Positions 17,220 to 26,543 of a stretch of 64,000 nt of DNA are shown here, one piece after another. Location: NCBI GenBank assembly GCA_934636465.1, contig CAKUAR010000004.1, positions 59,895 through 123,894 on the forward strand. Reading direction: 5' to 3'. The position numbers were made by a program, and so were the translations under genes. The first letter of the stretch is position 1. Every line of letters starts with the position of its first letter. The DNA is from an uncultured Muribaculaceae bacterium (lineage in GTDB: Bacteria; Bacteroidota; Bacteroidia; Bacteroidales; Muribaculaceae). The notes below the pieces were generated by a model. It was not told the origin of the DNA. It searched no databases and was given only the letters and a program-made list of their open reading frames with translations.

Positions 17220-18355
17220 TCTTTATCCTCAATGTATTTTAATATTTTCTGACAAGCATCTCCGCGCTCATAAGATCCGATTTTAGATAAAAATTCAGAA
17301 ACTGATTTTTTGTATATAAGCGTATCGAACCCGTTAATAAGCGCCAATAGTTCTTCATTAGTTTTAGCTACAGGAAAAGGCAATTTTAATATATCAAAAT
17401 ATAATCCTCGCTCATTGCTAATATATTTTTCTAAATCTGAAACATATAGGAAACACGGCTTCTTTGCGAATGCCATATCAAACATACATGAAGAATAATC
17501 TGTTATCATAATATCAGATATTGCTATTAGCTCCTGAATATCTCCATATCCTGACACATCGATACAACATGATGGCATTTTTCTAACATTTACCAGTCCT
17601 CGTAGATTTGGGTGAATACGGAACAGCACATTCCATTCCCCACCAAAACGTGCAGATAACGCAGCTACAACTTTTTCATAATCAACATTATAAACTCCGA
17701 TATCGCCATTACTGCGAAAAGTTGGTGCATATAACACATAATGTGTATTCTGGCTCAATAAAGCCTTTTTTTTGATTTTAATGACTTCGCTCTCTCCTAC
17801 ATTCAACAGATAGTCTATTCTTGGTGTTCCAACTTTCAACAATGGACCATCATACCAAAAAGATTGCTTAAAAATATTGCTACTAAAATCACAACCAGAC
17901 ACAATGACACTAATTTTCTTGGAATCATTCATCGCCCATTCCTCATAATCAATGCCCAAATTTGCGTCCTTTTCTATTTTTTTTAGCCTAAGTGAACTGT
18001 GCCATGTTTGTATATAGCATTGGTTTTTACGAGGGTTAAAACCAAACCATTCCGGTATTCTTGTATTTGATATAAGAAAGCCACAAGTAGAAATATCGTA
18101 TATGTATCTTTTACTATAAATACTTAAAACCCTTACTCCATGAGGGAAATCTTCAATATCACATATGGTCGGGTCATATAAAAAAACAAGTTCAAATTGT
18201 TTTCTTGCATTTCGTAATATATAATCGCATAGACACTTAGGATTACAACTACAATTTTTACCTAAATGGCTTACAAATACCAATTTGTTTTTCTTCACCG
18301 GTAATTTCCGACTAATTGCATATATCAGAGACCTTAAACTATCGCCAACTACCAT
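17216..18355 (-). CDS. CDP-glycerol glycerophosphotransferase family protein (TagB/TagF-like)
   Basis: 379 aa. Family landmarks: KKNKLVFVSHLGKNCSCNPK near the N-terminus, TWHSSLRLKKIEKD (the conserved T-WH-G/S block), VLYAPTFRSNGD, and MITDYSSCMFDMAFAKKP, the nucleotide-binding region. These enzymes transfer glycerol phosphate (or ribitol phosphate) from the CDP-activated form onto a lipid-linked glycan, as in wall teichoic acid. The operon also has a TagD-like enzyme, so a phosphoglycerol-decorated or -linked surface polymer is likely. A single-domain protein shorter than the TagF polymerase, so addition of one or few units is more likely than a long chain. Confidence 0.87.
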   Translation of the reverse strand: MVVGDSLRSLIYAISRKLPVKKNKLVFVSHLGKNCSCNPKCLCDYILRNARKQFELVFLYDPTICDIEDFPHGVRVLSIYSKRYIYDISTCGFLISNTRIPEWFGFNPRKNQCYIQTWHSSLRLKKIEKDANLGIDYEEWAMNDSKKISVIVSGCDFSSNIFKQSFWYDGPLLKVGTPRIDYLLNVGESEVIKIKKKALLSQNTHYVLYAPTFRSNGDIGVYNVDYEKVVAALSARFGGEWNVLFRIHPNLRGLVNVRKMPSCCIDVSGYGDIQELIAISDIMITDYSSCMFDMAFAKKPCFLYVSDLEKYISNERGLYFDILKLPFPVAKTNEELLALINGFDTLIYKKSVSEFLSKIGSYERGDACQKILKYIEDKE

Positions 18356-19965
18356 TAATATAAGCTATTTATTAATTTTAACAAATTAACTTTTTCCATA
18401 ACATATGGAGTTTCATCTCCCCCTTGCACGTTTAATCTGCTTAACGCCTCTATTGTTATAAAAATCGAATTATCACGATGATATTTAGTGAAGCATATTT
18501 TATTCTTAAATGGCAATTTTTCAAACCTATCCAATAATTCCGCGTTGTCTGTTGACCTTTGTGACCATTTCACTAATAATCTATTCTTGTTCAATCTGGT
18601 CAATCTTTTATTCCACTTTTTTAAACATTCTTCTTCAGAATGATAATGCAGAAAGTGAATTTCGACATCATCAAGTAGCCCTATCGGATAATCTCTTTTA
18701 GCTGTCGATTCTTTTTCTAATATTGACTGATAACGAGATTGAGAATGCTCTATAAATTTCAAAGGCTGGGCCAAATAATATTCCAAGTTTTCCAAAAAGC
18801 GTATATAGTCATTATCCATTATAAACAGACCTACTGTTGGCGTTAAATATTTTAGACCAAAGTATTGATAAACCATACCACCCCAACAATTATTTGAAAT
18901 TATTGAAAAATCCGTACCTTTTATCTGACGCCGTCTTTTATAACAAACAAAAAAATCTTTTATTTTTATTTCAAAGTTTCTTTTCTTCCTTATAAATGGC
19001 CGTATTTTATTTCTAAGCAAATAAAACACATTCAACACCTTACCTCGAGAACCACTTGCTTTATATATCGTATTTGCAAATAGACCTTCCAATTGTAGCA
19101 AATTGTTATCACAAAGAAAATTTAAATGTCGTAAAATCTTGTCCATTGATTCTTTGTCGTTTGCATCACGAGCTTCTTGCCAAAGTAAACATAAATTAAA
19201 AAAAAGACGTGTCTGAAATAAGTCAACAATATCCCCATATTGCCTCGATTTTAAATATTGTATTCTGTCTTCCAATATGTCTATTACAATTAATTTATCT
19301 GCAGAAAAAGTATTATGCGTAATGCTTCCTTCTCGCATCACATACTTATAATATTTATTTGAACAATAGCCAATGCACTTGCATCTTTTTAATAATTTTG
19401 TTGTGAATAGTTCATCTTCATGTATAATACCCTCTTTAAACCTCAAGTCCTGCAATATTTTTTTTCTTATTAACTTCGTACATGCAGAAGCAGCAACACC
19501 TCCCAATCTATATAATTGTATAAAAAATTCTCGTTCGTCATAACATTCGTAATAGTCTTCCAAACTTGATTTTTCAATATGTCCAAAAGGTGATGCAGGA
19601 AGGACTTCTTCATACCCAAACTGAATCACATCACATTCTTTATGCTCTTGTATGGCATTTTCAAGTGCTTTGATTGTTGACTCGTCATAACAATCGTCAC
19701 CGTCCAAAAATAACACGTAATCTCCCTGCGCAACACCCAAACCGACATTTCGTGCAGATGATAACCCTCTATTTTTTTTATGTATTACTTTTATATTATC
19801 AAAATTTGCTGCAAAGCTATCACAAATATACGGTGACGCATCAGTAGAACCATCATCCACCAGAATCAACTCTATATCTGAACCAGCATTCTGGTTTATT
19901 ACACTTTGTATTGTGGTAGGAATATATTTTTCAACATTATATACAGCAACTATTATAGAAATCAT
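18355..19965 (-). CDS. GT2 glycosyltransferase fused to a DUF1919-like domain
   Basis: 536 aa, about twice the size of its GT2 neighbours. Residues 1 to about 230 are a GT-A domain (MISIIVAVYNVEKYIPTTIQ, VDDGSTDASP, LFLDGDDCYD). After a helical linker (about 230-340) the C-terminus carries FSIISNNCWGGMVYQYFGLK and LFIMDNDYIRFL, the hallmark of DUF1919 proteins of exopolysaccharide loci, whose activity is unknown. The fused protein may add two groups in sequence. The stop shares one base with the TagB/TagF-like start. Confidence 0.83.
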   Translation of the reverse strand: MISIIVAVYNVEKYIPTTIQSVINQNAGSDIELILVDDGSTDASPYICDSFAANFDNIKVIHKKNRGLSSARNVGLGVAQGDYVLFLDGDDCYDESTIKALENAIQEHKECDVIQFGYEEVLPASPFGHIEKSSLEDYYECYDEREFFIQLYRLGGVAASACTKLIRKKILQDLRFKEGIIHEDELFTTKLLKRCKCIGYCSNKYYKYVMREGSITHNTFSADKLIVIDILEDRIQYLKSRQYGDIVDLFQTRLFFNLCLLWQEARDANDKESMDKILRHLNFLCDNNLLQLEGLFANTIYKASGSRGKVLNVFYLLRNKIRPFIRKKRNFEIKIKDFFVCYKRRRQIKGTDFSIISNNCWGGMVYQYFGLKYLTPTVGLFIMDNDYIRFLENLEYYLAQPLKFIEHSQSRYQSILEKESTAKRDYPIGLLDDVEIHFLHYHSEEECLKKWNKRLTRLNKNRLLVKWSQRSTDNAELLDRFEKLPFKNKICFTKYHRDNSIFITIEALSRLNVQGGDETPYVMEKVNLLKLINSLY

Positions 19966-20975
19966 TTCCTCAAAAAATTATATGACATATATTTAGCAAA
20001 CCATACAAACGGCATCATTCCAAACATATAGGCTTTAATGTATATTATTGCCTTTGGTATTGTAACTTTTTTGGCATTTTGTGCCACATTTGCAATAACT
20101 TTTCCTAGTGTTTTGCGCATAGATTTCTTATAAGCACATGTTTTATTCGTAATGGAACTATTATTTATTTTTTTAAGCAAGTTAAACAGTATAGGAATGT
20201 TATCATTATCAAAGCATTTCCAGTCATTACTGCAATAAGCATCAAACAATTTGAATTCGTTTTCATTAAAACTACAATATGCCGTTAAGCGCTTGCGCAT
20301 AAAAGCCTTTGATTTCATAGAAACTTTTTCTGTAATATTTTGTGTTATTTGCCTACCATGAATTCTGTAATATAGCAAGGCCTCTGGTAAATTTGCAAAA
20401 TCGCAATAATCAGCCATTCTCCACCACAATTCAAAATCTTCTAATCCTCGATACTCTTCATCATAGTACAATTTATGTTGTGCCACTATCGAACGACGAA
20501 ACATCACAGCAGGGTGGGCAAAACAAGTAGCAAACAATAACCCTGCCTTACAATCTTCTGAAGTATGCACGAAATGAAAGTATCTTTTTTTTTCAATGCC
20601 ATCTCCAAAAATTTCCAAATCACAACCAACAATTCCAACAGACATGTTGTTCTCCAAAAAGCATACTTGTTTTTCTAATCTTCGTACATTTGATATATCA
20701 TCACAATCCATGCGAGCCACATATTTACCTTGCGCTATGCTCACCCCCCTGTTCAGCGTAAAACAAATACCCTTATTACACTCATTTTTCAAATAGCGAA
20801 TTCGTTCATCTTCATAAGAAAGCACTATTGATTCTGATTTATCCGTAGAGCCATCATTTATAATTACTAATTCAAAATCAATAAATGTTTGATGCAAAAT
20901 ACTATCAATCGCATCATTCAAATAATGAGCACCATTATAAACAGGCATTATTATGCTAACTAAGGGTATTGCCAT
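19962..20975 (-). CDS. GT2-family glycosyltransferase
   Basis: 337 aa from ATG 20975; the stop of the upstream GT2 gene overlaps it as TGATG, supporting this start over the TTG at 20978. GT-A motifs: PLVSIIMPVYNGAHYLNDAI, IINDGSTDKSE and VARMDCDDISNVRRLEKQ (DxD). The C-terminal part has a hydrophobic stretch (IYIKAYMFGMMPFVWFAKY) that may touch the membrane. One of four single-domain GT2 enzymes in the operon. Confidence 0.9.
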   Translation of the reverse strand: MAIPLVSIIMPVYNGAHYLNDAIDSILHQTFIDFELVIINDGSTDKSESIVLSYEDERIRYLKNECNKGICFTLNRGVSIAQGKYVARMDCDDISNVRRLEKQVCFLENNMSVGIVGCDLEIFGDGIEKKRYFHFVHTSEDCKAGLLFATCFAHPAVMFRRSIVAQHKLYYDEEYRGLEDFELWWRMADYCDFANLPEALLYYRIHGRQITQNITEKVSMKSKAFMRKRLTAYCSFNENEFKLFDAYCSNDWKCFDNDNIPILFNLLKKINNSSITNKTCAYKKSMRKTLGKVIANVAQNAKKVTIPKAIIYIKAYMFGMMPFVWFAKYMSYNFLRK

Positions 20976-21967
20976 CAATATAATCTTTTTAGATTTCGCT
21001 TGTATAAATCATGAAAATATAAAAGTGCAAACAATAAACAGTATCTATGTTCCAGAATTAATTTGAATCGTATATCTTGTGGTTTAATGTCGTGCAAGAG
21101 TAGCTGAAAATCTTCATCAGATGCTATTCTAAAAATCTCCTTGAATTTTGAGCAAATACTTTTTTTTGACTTCAAAACTCCATACAAAACAGCCATATAA
21201 GAATTAGCTTTCTGATATTTGAATGGTCTTAAATAATCATTTCCCCAAATATCTGCAACAAAAGGAAATATCAAATCATATGCACGTTTAATGACTGCAA
21301 CGCCATCTGAATGATAACTGTTCACACAAGATCCCATACGAACAAAGCGATTATATAAAGACCTTTTTAAGTAGCAAATACTACCAGATTTTGCTATTGC
21401 TTGAAGGTTAAAATATCTATCTTCTGAAAATTTAAGTTTCTCTGGAAAATTTAAATTTTCAACTATACTATTCCTATATAAAGCAACACATGCACTACCA
21501 GCAATTAAACATAGTGTATCTGAGTAAATTTTCCTTGAATCAAATACAAGCACATTCCTTCTTACGCCAACAACACCCTCATTTTCAACTATTTTATCAT
21601 TAGAAATTACTTTCATTTCACAATATACAATGTCTGCATTATATTTTTGCATTACAGAAAGCATACTTCCATACATATCATTGTCAACCCAATCGTCAGA
21701 ATCTACAAATCCTATATACTCTCCGGTTGCTTTTTCAATACCAAAATTTCTGGCAACACTAACCCCTTCGTTTTGCTTATGAAAAACTTTTATCCTATTA
21801 TCTTTTTTCGATAATTCATCGCACACATCTGCCGTATTCTTTTCAGAACCATCATCTATGATTAATATTTCAAGATTCTGATGTGTTTGACAAAGAATGG
21901 AATCTACGCATTTTGTCAAATACTCACCTGTATTATAAACGGGAATTATAACACTAATCTTTTCCAT
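20975..21967 (-). CDS. GT2-family glycosyltransferase
   Basis: 330 aa. EKISVIIPVYNTGEYLTKCV, IIDDGSEKNTADVCD and GFVDSDDWVDNDMYGSML give a complete GT-A domain with its DxD-type site. The start lies 14 bp inside the end of the Wzy-like gene. Strongly AT-rich. Confidence 0.9.
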   Translation of the reverse strand: MEKISVIIPVYNTGEYLTKCVDSILCQTHQNLEILIIDDGSEKNTADVCDELSKKDNRIKVFHKQNEGVSVARNFGIEKATGEYIGFVDSDDWVDNDMYGSMLSVMQKYNADIVYCEMKVISNDKIVENEGVVGVRRNVLVFDSRKIYSDTLCLIAGSACVALYRNSIVENLNFPEKLKFSEDRYFNLQAIAKSGSICYLKRSLYNRFVRMGSCVNSYHSDGVAVIKRAYDLIFPFVADIWGNDYLRPFKYQKANSYMAVLYGVLKSKKSICSKFKEIFRIASDEDFQLLLHDIKPQDIRFKLILEHRYCLLFALLYFHDLYKRNLKRLY

Positions 21968-23060
21968 ACGAGCAAATTGTTTTAATACGCCCTAATCCTA
22001 TTCCTAAAATCGCATATGGAATCATATTTGGGCTAGGGCTAATAAACCCCAAATCAAAAGACTGTTGCCAGAATATTAACAAAAACGAAATCAAGCAACC
22101 ATACACTATAGCATCATCAACATAATTAACCATTAATCTGACGGGCTTTGCAAGTAATTTATACCAACAAATATAACCAACGACGCCAAACACGCCCAAT
22201 GCGGCCATAGCTGAGTTATGATGGTTAATCAAAAACTTACCATCTCCTATAAAATATGTTTGTAGCAAATGATTAAATGTGTATAACCATAGTTCATCAC
22301 GCCCATTGAATGCTGTTTTTCCATAACTTTCCTCACTCCATTTACTCACCATTTGAAATAATTCTATATTCGGAAACAGCACTACAAATATTGCAATTAT
22401 TAACGGAACATTTAATGCAAAAAACACAAACCTTTTTTTCTTAATCATTCCCTTAATGTTTAATTTAGAATATGCGACTACACATGCAAGCAAAGCAAAA
22501 ACAGCTATTGAGCGAGATGCTGTATGCTGTATTAATAGAGAAATAAACACAATTGATATTACCGCCCCTATCGATATTTTACGAAAATTTGATTTTCCAA
22601 ATAGCGTTATGGCATAGTACAAATAGCTAAACAACCCTATCATACCTATTTGATTATCATTCCAACCAGATAAGATACTTGTCCTGCTATATATATATAA
22701 CGTTCCTATACACAAGCCAGCTATAATATAGCCGGAAAGCCTCATATCAAATTTGCTTATCCTTTGCTGAGAAAAACAATACACCAAAGGTATCATTAAC
22801 AAATAAGTGAATCCTTCCCAATTTCCAGATTTGATATACGGAACAATTATAAATGATAGCACTGTAAAAAAAGTCAGTTTTGCATTCTTACCTCCAATAT
22901 GCAGTTTCTCATGATTTCCATATAGCACAAACGCCAACCAAACCAATATCACAATATTGGTTTTTGTTGGCGTTTCATATACTTGTCCAAGTCCAGATGT
23001 ATTCACTACTGAAAAAATCCAAACCAGCAATATCAACATTATATTCAAATAACGTTTCAC
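21954..23060 (-). CDS. O-antigen/polysaccharide polymerase (Wzy-like)
   Basis: 368 aa, about ten membrane helices with one larger extracytoplasmic loop (about 215-260, containing WSEESYGKTAFNGRDELWLY). The R-x-x-L/W-type segment FNGRDELWLYTFNHLLQTY, then H-rich INHHNSAMAALGVFGVVGY, matches the O-antigen ligase/polymerase pattern. It would join repeat units on the periplasmic side. GTG at 23060 overlaps the previous stop (GTGA); ATG 23039 is an alternative start. Low sequence conservation is normal for Wzy. Confidence 0.75.
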   Translation of the reverse strand: MKRYLNIMLILLVWIFSVVNTSGLGQVYETPTKTNIVILVWLAFVLYGNHEKLHIGGKNAKLTFFTVLSFIIVPYIKSGNWEGFTYLLMIPLVYCFSQQRISKFDMRLSGYIIAGLCIGTLYIYSRTSILSGWNDNQIGMIGLFSYLYYAITLFGKSNFRKISIGAVISIVFISLLIQHTASRSIAVFALLACVVAYSKLNIKGMIKKKRFVFFALNVPLIIAIFVVLFPNIELFQMVSKWSEESYGKTAFNGRDELWLYTFNHLLQTYFIGDGKFLINHHNSAMAALGVFGVVGYICWYKLLAKPVRLMVNYVDDAIVYGCLISFLLIFWQQSFDLGFISPSPNMIPYAILGIGLGRIKTICSYGKD

Positions 23061-23932
23061 CTATATTTCTTTTTATAAATCCAAGCAAAAACACACCCAA
23101 CAGGAAACAATAATTTCACAAGGAAGCGATATTTACCTCTGTAACAGAATGCGTTTCCTTTATATAATTTGCTGAAAATATTATAACTAACTGCATTTTT
23201 AACACGTGTTAAGAAGCTATATGGCAAATCTATACGCTGAGCAAAATATAATTTATACCCTGCTGGATTATCGAGCATCAGTTTCCGCGGGTTACTACTC
23301 AATCCGTTTTTTTGATATTCACAAATTGTAAACGCCTCGTTTTCGACACAAAACACATACTCCCCATAATATCTGTCATAAATGACAGACTCTGTCATGA
23401 ACTTTTCATTTGTTTCTTCAGGGAACAAATATTGCTTTGCTATGTCTGTCCTAAAGATAATACTCCTCTCTCCGTTTTGACCAAGCATTTCCAAATCAAA
23501 CAAACTTGCAGAATCAAGTTCTAACGAAAATGTTGTTCCCATCACAGCCATATTTGGATATACCTTTAATCCTATAATACCTGCGGCTCGCAAATTGCCT
23601 TTCAGTGATTTTGCATAACCAATTATCCGTTCGACAGTTAAATCTGGTAACCAATCATCTGAATCAACACAAAAAAACAGCTCACCTTTTGCAGCAAGCA
23701 ATCCTTGATTATAAGCTCTATATTTCCCAGCATTTTTTTGCTTTATATACCTAATCAAAAATGGAGAATTTTCAATCCATTTTTTCACCTCTTTTTCTGT
23801 CTCGTCCGTAGAGCCATCATCTACAATCAACCATTCAAAGTCAAAAACAGATTGTCTTAAAAGGCTATTATATGTCCGCAGTATCTCCTTCTCCCTATTA
23901 TAAGTAGGAGTAAAAATTGTCAAATTTAACAT
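23057..23932 (-). CDS. GT2-family glycosyltransferase
   Basis: 291 aa. LTIFTPTYNREKEILRTYNS, IVDDGSTDETEKEV and FCVDSDDWLPDLTVERI define a GT-A domain. It is the first glycosyltransferase after upxY, 65 bp downstream across a very AT-rich spacer, and is where the low-GC block of the operon begins. Confidence 0.9.
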   Translation of the reverse strand: MLNLTIFTPTYNREKEILRTYNSLLRQSVFDFEWLIVDDGSTDETEKEVKKWIENSPFLIRYIKQKNAGKYRAYNQGLLAAKGELFFCVDSDDWLPDLTVERIIGYAKSLKGNLRAAGIIGLKVYPNMAVMGTTFSLELDSASLFDLEMLGQNGERSIIFRTDIAKQYLFPEETNEKFMTESVIYDRYYGEYVFCVENEAFTICEYQKNGLSSNPRKLMLDNPAGYKLYFAQRIDLPYSFLTRVKNAVSYNIFSKLYKGNAFCYRGKYRFLVKLLFPVGCVFAWIYKKKYR

Positions 23933-23997
23933 TGATTATTCACTGTATCATATAAGTTTAACATCAAAAATCTATATAATAAATTATCACGCGCCAT

Positions 23998-24708
23998 TCA
24001 ATCTTCGCATTCCTCGGCGGGGGCGAACTGCTCTTTATGCACATTGCCTATCGCCACCGTCATGCCGCCTATCTCCATCACGAGCTTGCGGTCGCGCGCT
24101 ATGCGCACCAAGTAGCCCTCCTGACCGGCAAGCGGCCCCGAAAGCACACGCAGCCTCACATTGCCAGCCGCAAAGTGCCCAATAGGTTTGTCCAGAAACC
24201 TCACCATTGTGGGGTCCTGCCCTGCCACAGCCATAAACGGCTGCATCTGGGCGTCGCTTATCACAGCCGTCCGTCCTGTGGCGCGGTCGCGCGCAAGCCT
24301 CACTCCAGAGAAATTCTCGTCGAGAAACTGCTGCAAAGCCTTTACCGTGCCTTGCAGAAACACCAAACCGCTCACCGTGGGCTGCTCCGTGGTTTTCACG
24401 CCATGCTTCATCTTGGTGTGACGCACCGTGGTGTGTACAAAGCACCTTATGCCGGCGTCCACAGCCTCCACCTGAGCCTTAAACGTTGTGGCCCTGCGGT
24501 AATGCAAGTTCACGTAGCACCATGCCGATGGGTCGTCACCGCCGCCCACCGCCGCGTCACGGCATAAACAATTTCTTCCTGAGCTCTGCGGCATATTGCC
24601 GCCGTGCCCAGGTTGCACACTGCCTCGTTGCATCACGCCTGTTTCTGGCATTGTCATGGTTGCTGACTTCTTCCCTGCCTCGTTTCCACACGCGTTATGC
24701 CCGGCCAT
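23998..24708 (-). CDS. UpxY-family transcription antiterminator (NusG-like)
   Basis: 236 aa from ATG 24708 (the frame extends to a TTG at 24747). The core begins at WCYVNLHYRRATTFKAQVEA, a NusG N-terminal (NGN) domain, and ends with a KOW-like segment (GNVRLRVLSGPLAGQEGYLV). UpxY proteins of Bacteroides let RNA polymerase read through the long leader of the capsule operon they head, and the gene is indeed first in this operon. No UpxZ-like gene follows. A 65-residue N-terminal extension before the NGN domain is low-complexity and may be partly untranslated. The gene is GC-rich, unlike the adjacent glycosyltransferases. Confidence 0.88.
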   Translation of the reverse strand: MAGHNACGNEAGKKSATMTMPETGVMQRGSVQPGHGGNMPQSSGRNCLCRDAAVGGGDDPSAWCYVNLHYRRATTFKAQVEAVDAGIRCFVHTTVRHTKMKHGVKTTEQPTVSGLVFLQGTVKALQQFLDENFSGVRLARDRATGRTAVISDAQMQPFMAVAGQDPTMVRFLDKPIGHFAAGNVRLRVLSGPLAGQEGYLVRIARDRKLVMEIGGMTVAIGNVHKEQFAPAEECED

Positions 24709-24964
24709 AGATTGAGGTGCTGTACTATCCAGTTGCTTCGCTACCAAAGTCTATTTTATGTTGTCGGCCACCGTGGTGAAACCGGATTGCAATGTACTTG
24801 CAAATGATACAGTCGTGTTATTCATACCTTCGGTTCTATCATAAAACTAAACGTCAGATTTCGGAGTTTCTTGGGTGCCAATCGCAGTTTTCACAGAAGC
24901 CAAATGCAGCTGCACTGTCGCCACATGGGGCTTCCATGCACTGCGCACATTAGCACATTGTAAA

Positions 24965-24994
24965 GTTACGGCTTTTATCGCTAATTGCCGTAAC
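24965..24994. repeat. Inverted repeat upstream of upxY
   Basis: GTTACGGC (24965-24972) and GCCGTAAC (24987-24994), perfect 8-bp arms with a 14-bp spacer. Could be an operator or a leader hairpin of the polysaccharide operon. Confidence 0.4.
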
Positions 24995-25100
24995 GTTTTG
25001 CCAATTTTCTTTAATTTTCCGTAAAATAATCCACAAAACGCCCACAAGCCGCCCAAGCACGAAAAATCGCATAAAAGAAAACGATTTTCAAAAAATTAAT

Positions 25101-25108
25101 TACCTTTG
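25101..25108 (+). promoter_or_regulatory. -7 promoter box of the DUF3078 gene
   Basis: TACCTTTG matches TAnnTTTG and lies 29 bp before the ATG at 25138. No convincing -33 TTTG. Confidence 0.45.
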
Positions 25109-25137
25109 TAACATAGAATACTATGTAGTGTACGATT

Positions 25138-26493
25138 ATGAAAAAGACTTTTATTCACATACTCACCCTGGCTCTTTTTGTTGCAATAGCCACCACCGTG
25201 CAAGCGCAGTCGTCGCGGCACACATTCTCCACCACAAGCAAGAAGAATGCCGCTCTCCCAGAGATAAAAGTCCCGACCATTACGCTGGGCGACTGGCGCA
25301 CGCTCAACTACGACACCATCTTTCTGGAGCCCAACTATCTGTTCATTCCTCTCATCTTTGAGCACCAGCAGACGTTCACCGACTCCTTGACCGCGCCCAC
25401 GCTCACCCTGCGCCAGCAGCCCTCAAGCGCGTTGCAGCTCAACGCCTCCGACCAATGGCTACAGCAAGCCATGAGCGAGCGCAACCACATCGATGCCATA
25501 CGCTACCACGCCATAATCAACAATCCGCAGCTCGTCACATTCAACGTCAACAAGCTGCCGGAGCCACCCAAGCAATACGTCATCAGCTCCGACCCAAACA
25601 GCCGCAAACTCACCGTGGAGGAGCGCAAAATCAACCGCCCCGAAAAAACCACGCTTGAGCAGCGCGTCATCAAGCGTCACAACTGGCTCCACACGTTTCA
25701 GGCCAATTTCCATTTTGCCCAGAACTATTCAAGCCACAACTGGCGTGGAGGCAAAAACGACAACCTCAGCCTACTTGGCAATTTCGTGTGGAACTTCAAT
25801 TTCAACCCCAATTTTCACCCGAAAGTATCTTTCAACAACACTCTGGAATATCACATAGGCGCCAATACTGTCAATAACGACACCCTGCGCAAAATCAATT
25901 TCAACAAAGACGACTTCCGTTTTAGCTCAAGTTTCGGCTACCGTTCCGCAAAGCACTGGGCATATTCTGCCAATCTGACATTCTGGACGCAGCTGCTCAA
26001 TCGCTATCCGGCAAATTCCAAAAACCGCTCAGCCGATTTCCTCGACCCGGCTAATGCAAATATCGGTCTCGGTATGACCTACAACACAGCCAACCGCACA
26101 GGAGAAAGGCGTTTCTCGCTGTCAATACTCCCGGCTTCATATCAGGTAAGATACTTACGAGACATAAAGAAATACAACCCCGCGTCCTATGGATTAAAGC
26201 CGGGGCACCATTTCTTACACACAGTCGGCTCCACAATCTCCGGAAATTTCTCTTGGAAATTCAACGCCTACATTCAATGGCAAGGCAATTTCACAATGTA
26301 CACCAACTACGAAAAGCAATATTACGCCAACTGGCGAAACACAATCAACTTCTATGTTACCCGCCACGTCAATGCCACAATAAGCAACGAGTTGTGGTAT
26401 GACCACAACCGACCCAAAGACCGCGACTGGAACCGCTTTGAGTTCCATCAGGATTTAAGTTTAGGTCTAAACTACCGCTTCGCCACATTCTAA
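25138..26493 (+). CDS. DUF3078-family secreted protein
   Basis: 451 aa. A signal peptide ends near residue 24 (TTVQA-Q). After an N-terminal soluble part, residues 195-451 alternate short aromatic strands (NWRGGKNDNLSLLGNFVWNF, HPKVSFNNTLEYHIGA, LSLGLNYRFATF) and end in Phe, as in an outer-membrane beta-barrel. This matches DUF3078 proteins of Bacteroidetes, whose function is unknown. It is followed after 50 bp by two further secreted proteins of unknown role on the same strand. Confidence 0.78.
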   Translation: MKKTFIHILTLALFVAIATTVQAQSSRHTFSTTSKKNAALPEIKVPTITLGDWRTLNYDTIFLEPNYLFIPLIFEHQQTFTDSLTAPTLTLRQQPSSALQLNASDQWLQQAMSERNHIDAIRYHAIINNPQLVTFNVNKLPEPPKQYVISSDPNSRKLTVEERKINRPEKTTLEQRVIKRHNWLHTFQANFHFAQNYSSHNWRGGKNDNLSLLGNFVWNFNFNPNFHPKVSFNNTLEYHIGANTVNNDTLRKINFNKDDFRFSSSFGYRSAKHWAYSANLTFWTQLLNRYPANSKNRSADFLDPANANIGLGMTYNTANRTGERRFSLSILPASYQVRYLRDIKKYNPASYGLKPGHHFLHTVGSTISGNFSWKFNAYIQWQGNFTMYTNYEKQYYANWRNTINFYVTRHVNATISNELWYDHNRPKDRDWNRFEFHQDLSLGLNYRFATF

Positions 26494-26543
26494 ATCTGTG
26501 CGCTTCTCCTCGCATCGTTCTCACACTGTAACTCTCCGCCACA

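Larger units (their letters stand above)
24709..25137. other. Divergent intergenic region and probable upxY leader
   Basis: About 430 bp between divergent starts, no gene seen. It holds an inverted repeat at 24965-24994 and the -7 box of the DUF3078 gene at 25101. I found no TAnnTTTG/TTTG pair for the minus strand and no long inverted repeats of the type that flank invertible Bacteroides capsule promoters. Confidence 0.6.

Noticed and set aside
24847..25056. 69-aa open frame in the upxY leader region
   Set aside because: No motif, no good start, and it overlaps an inverted repeat; more likely untranslated leader.
24708..25100. Possible invertible capsule promoter
   Set aside because: No pair of long inverted repeats flanking a promoter was found; only one short hairpin with a 14-bp spacer.
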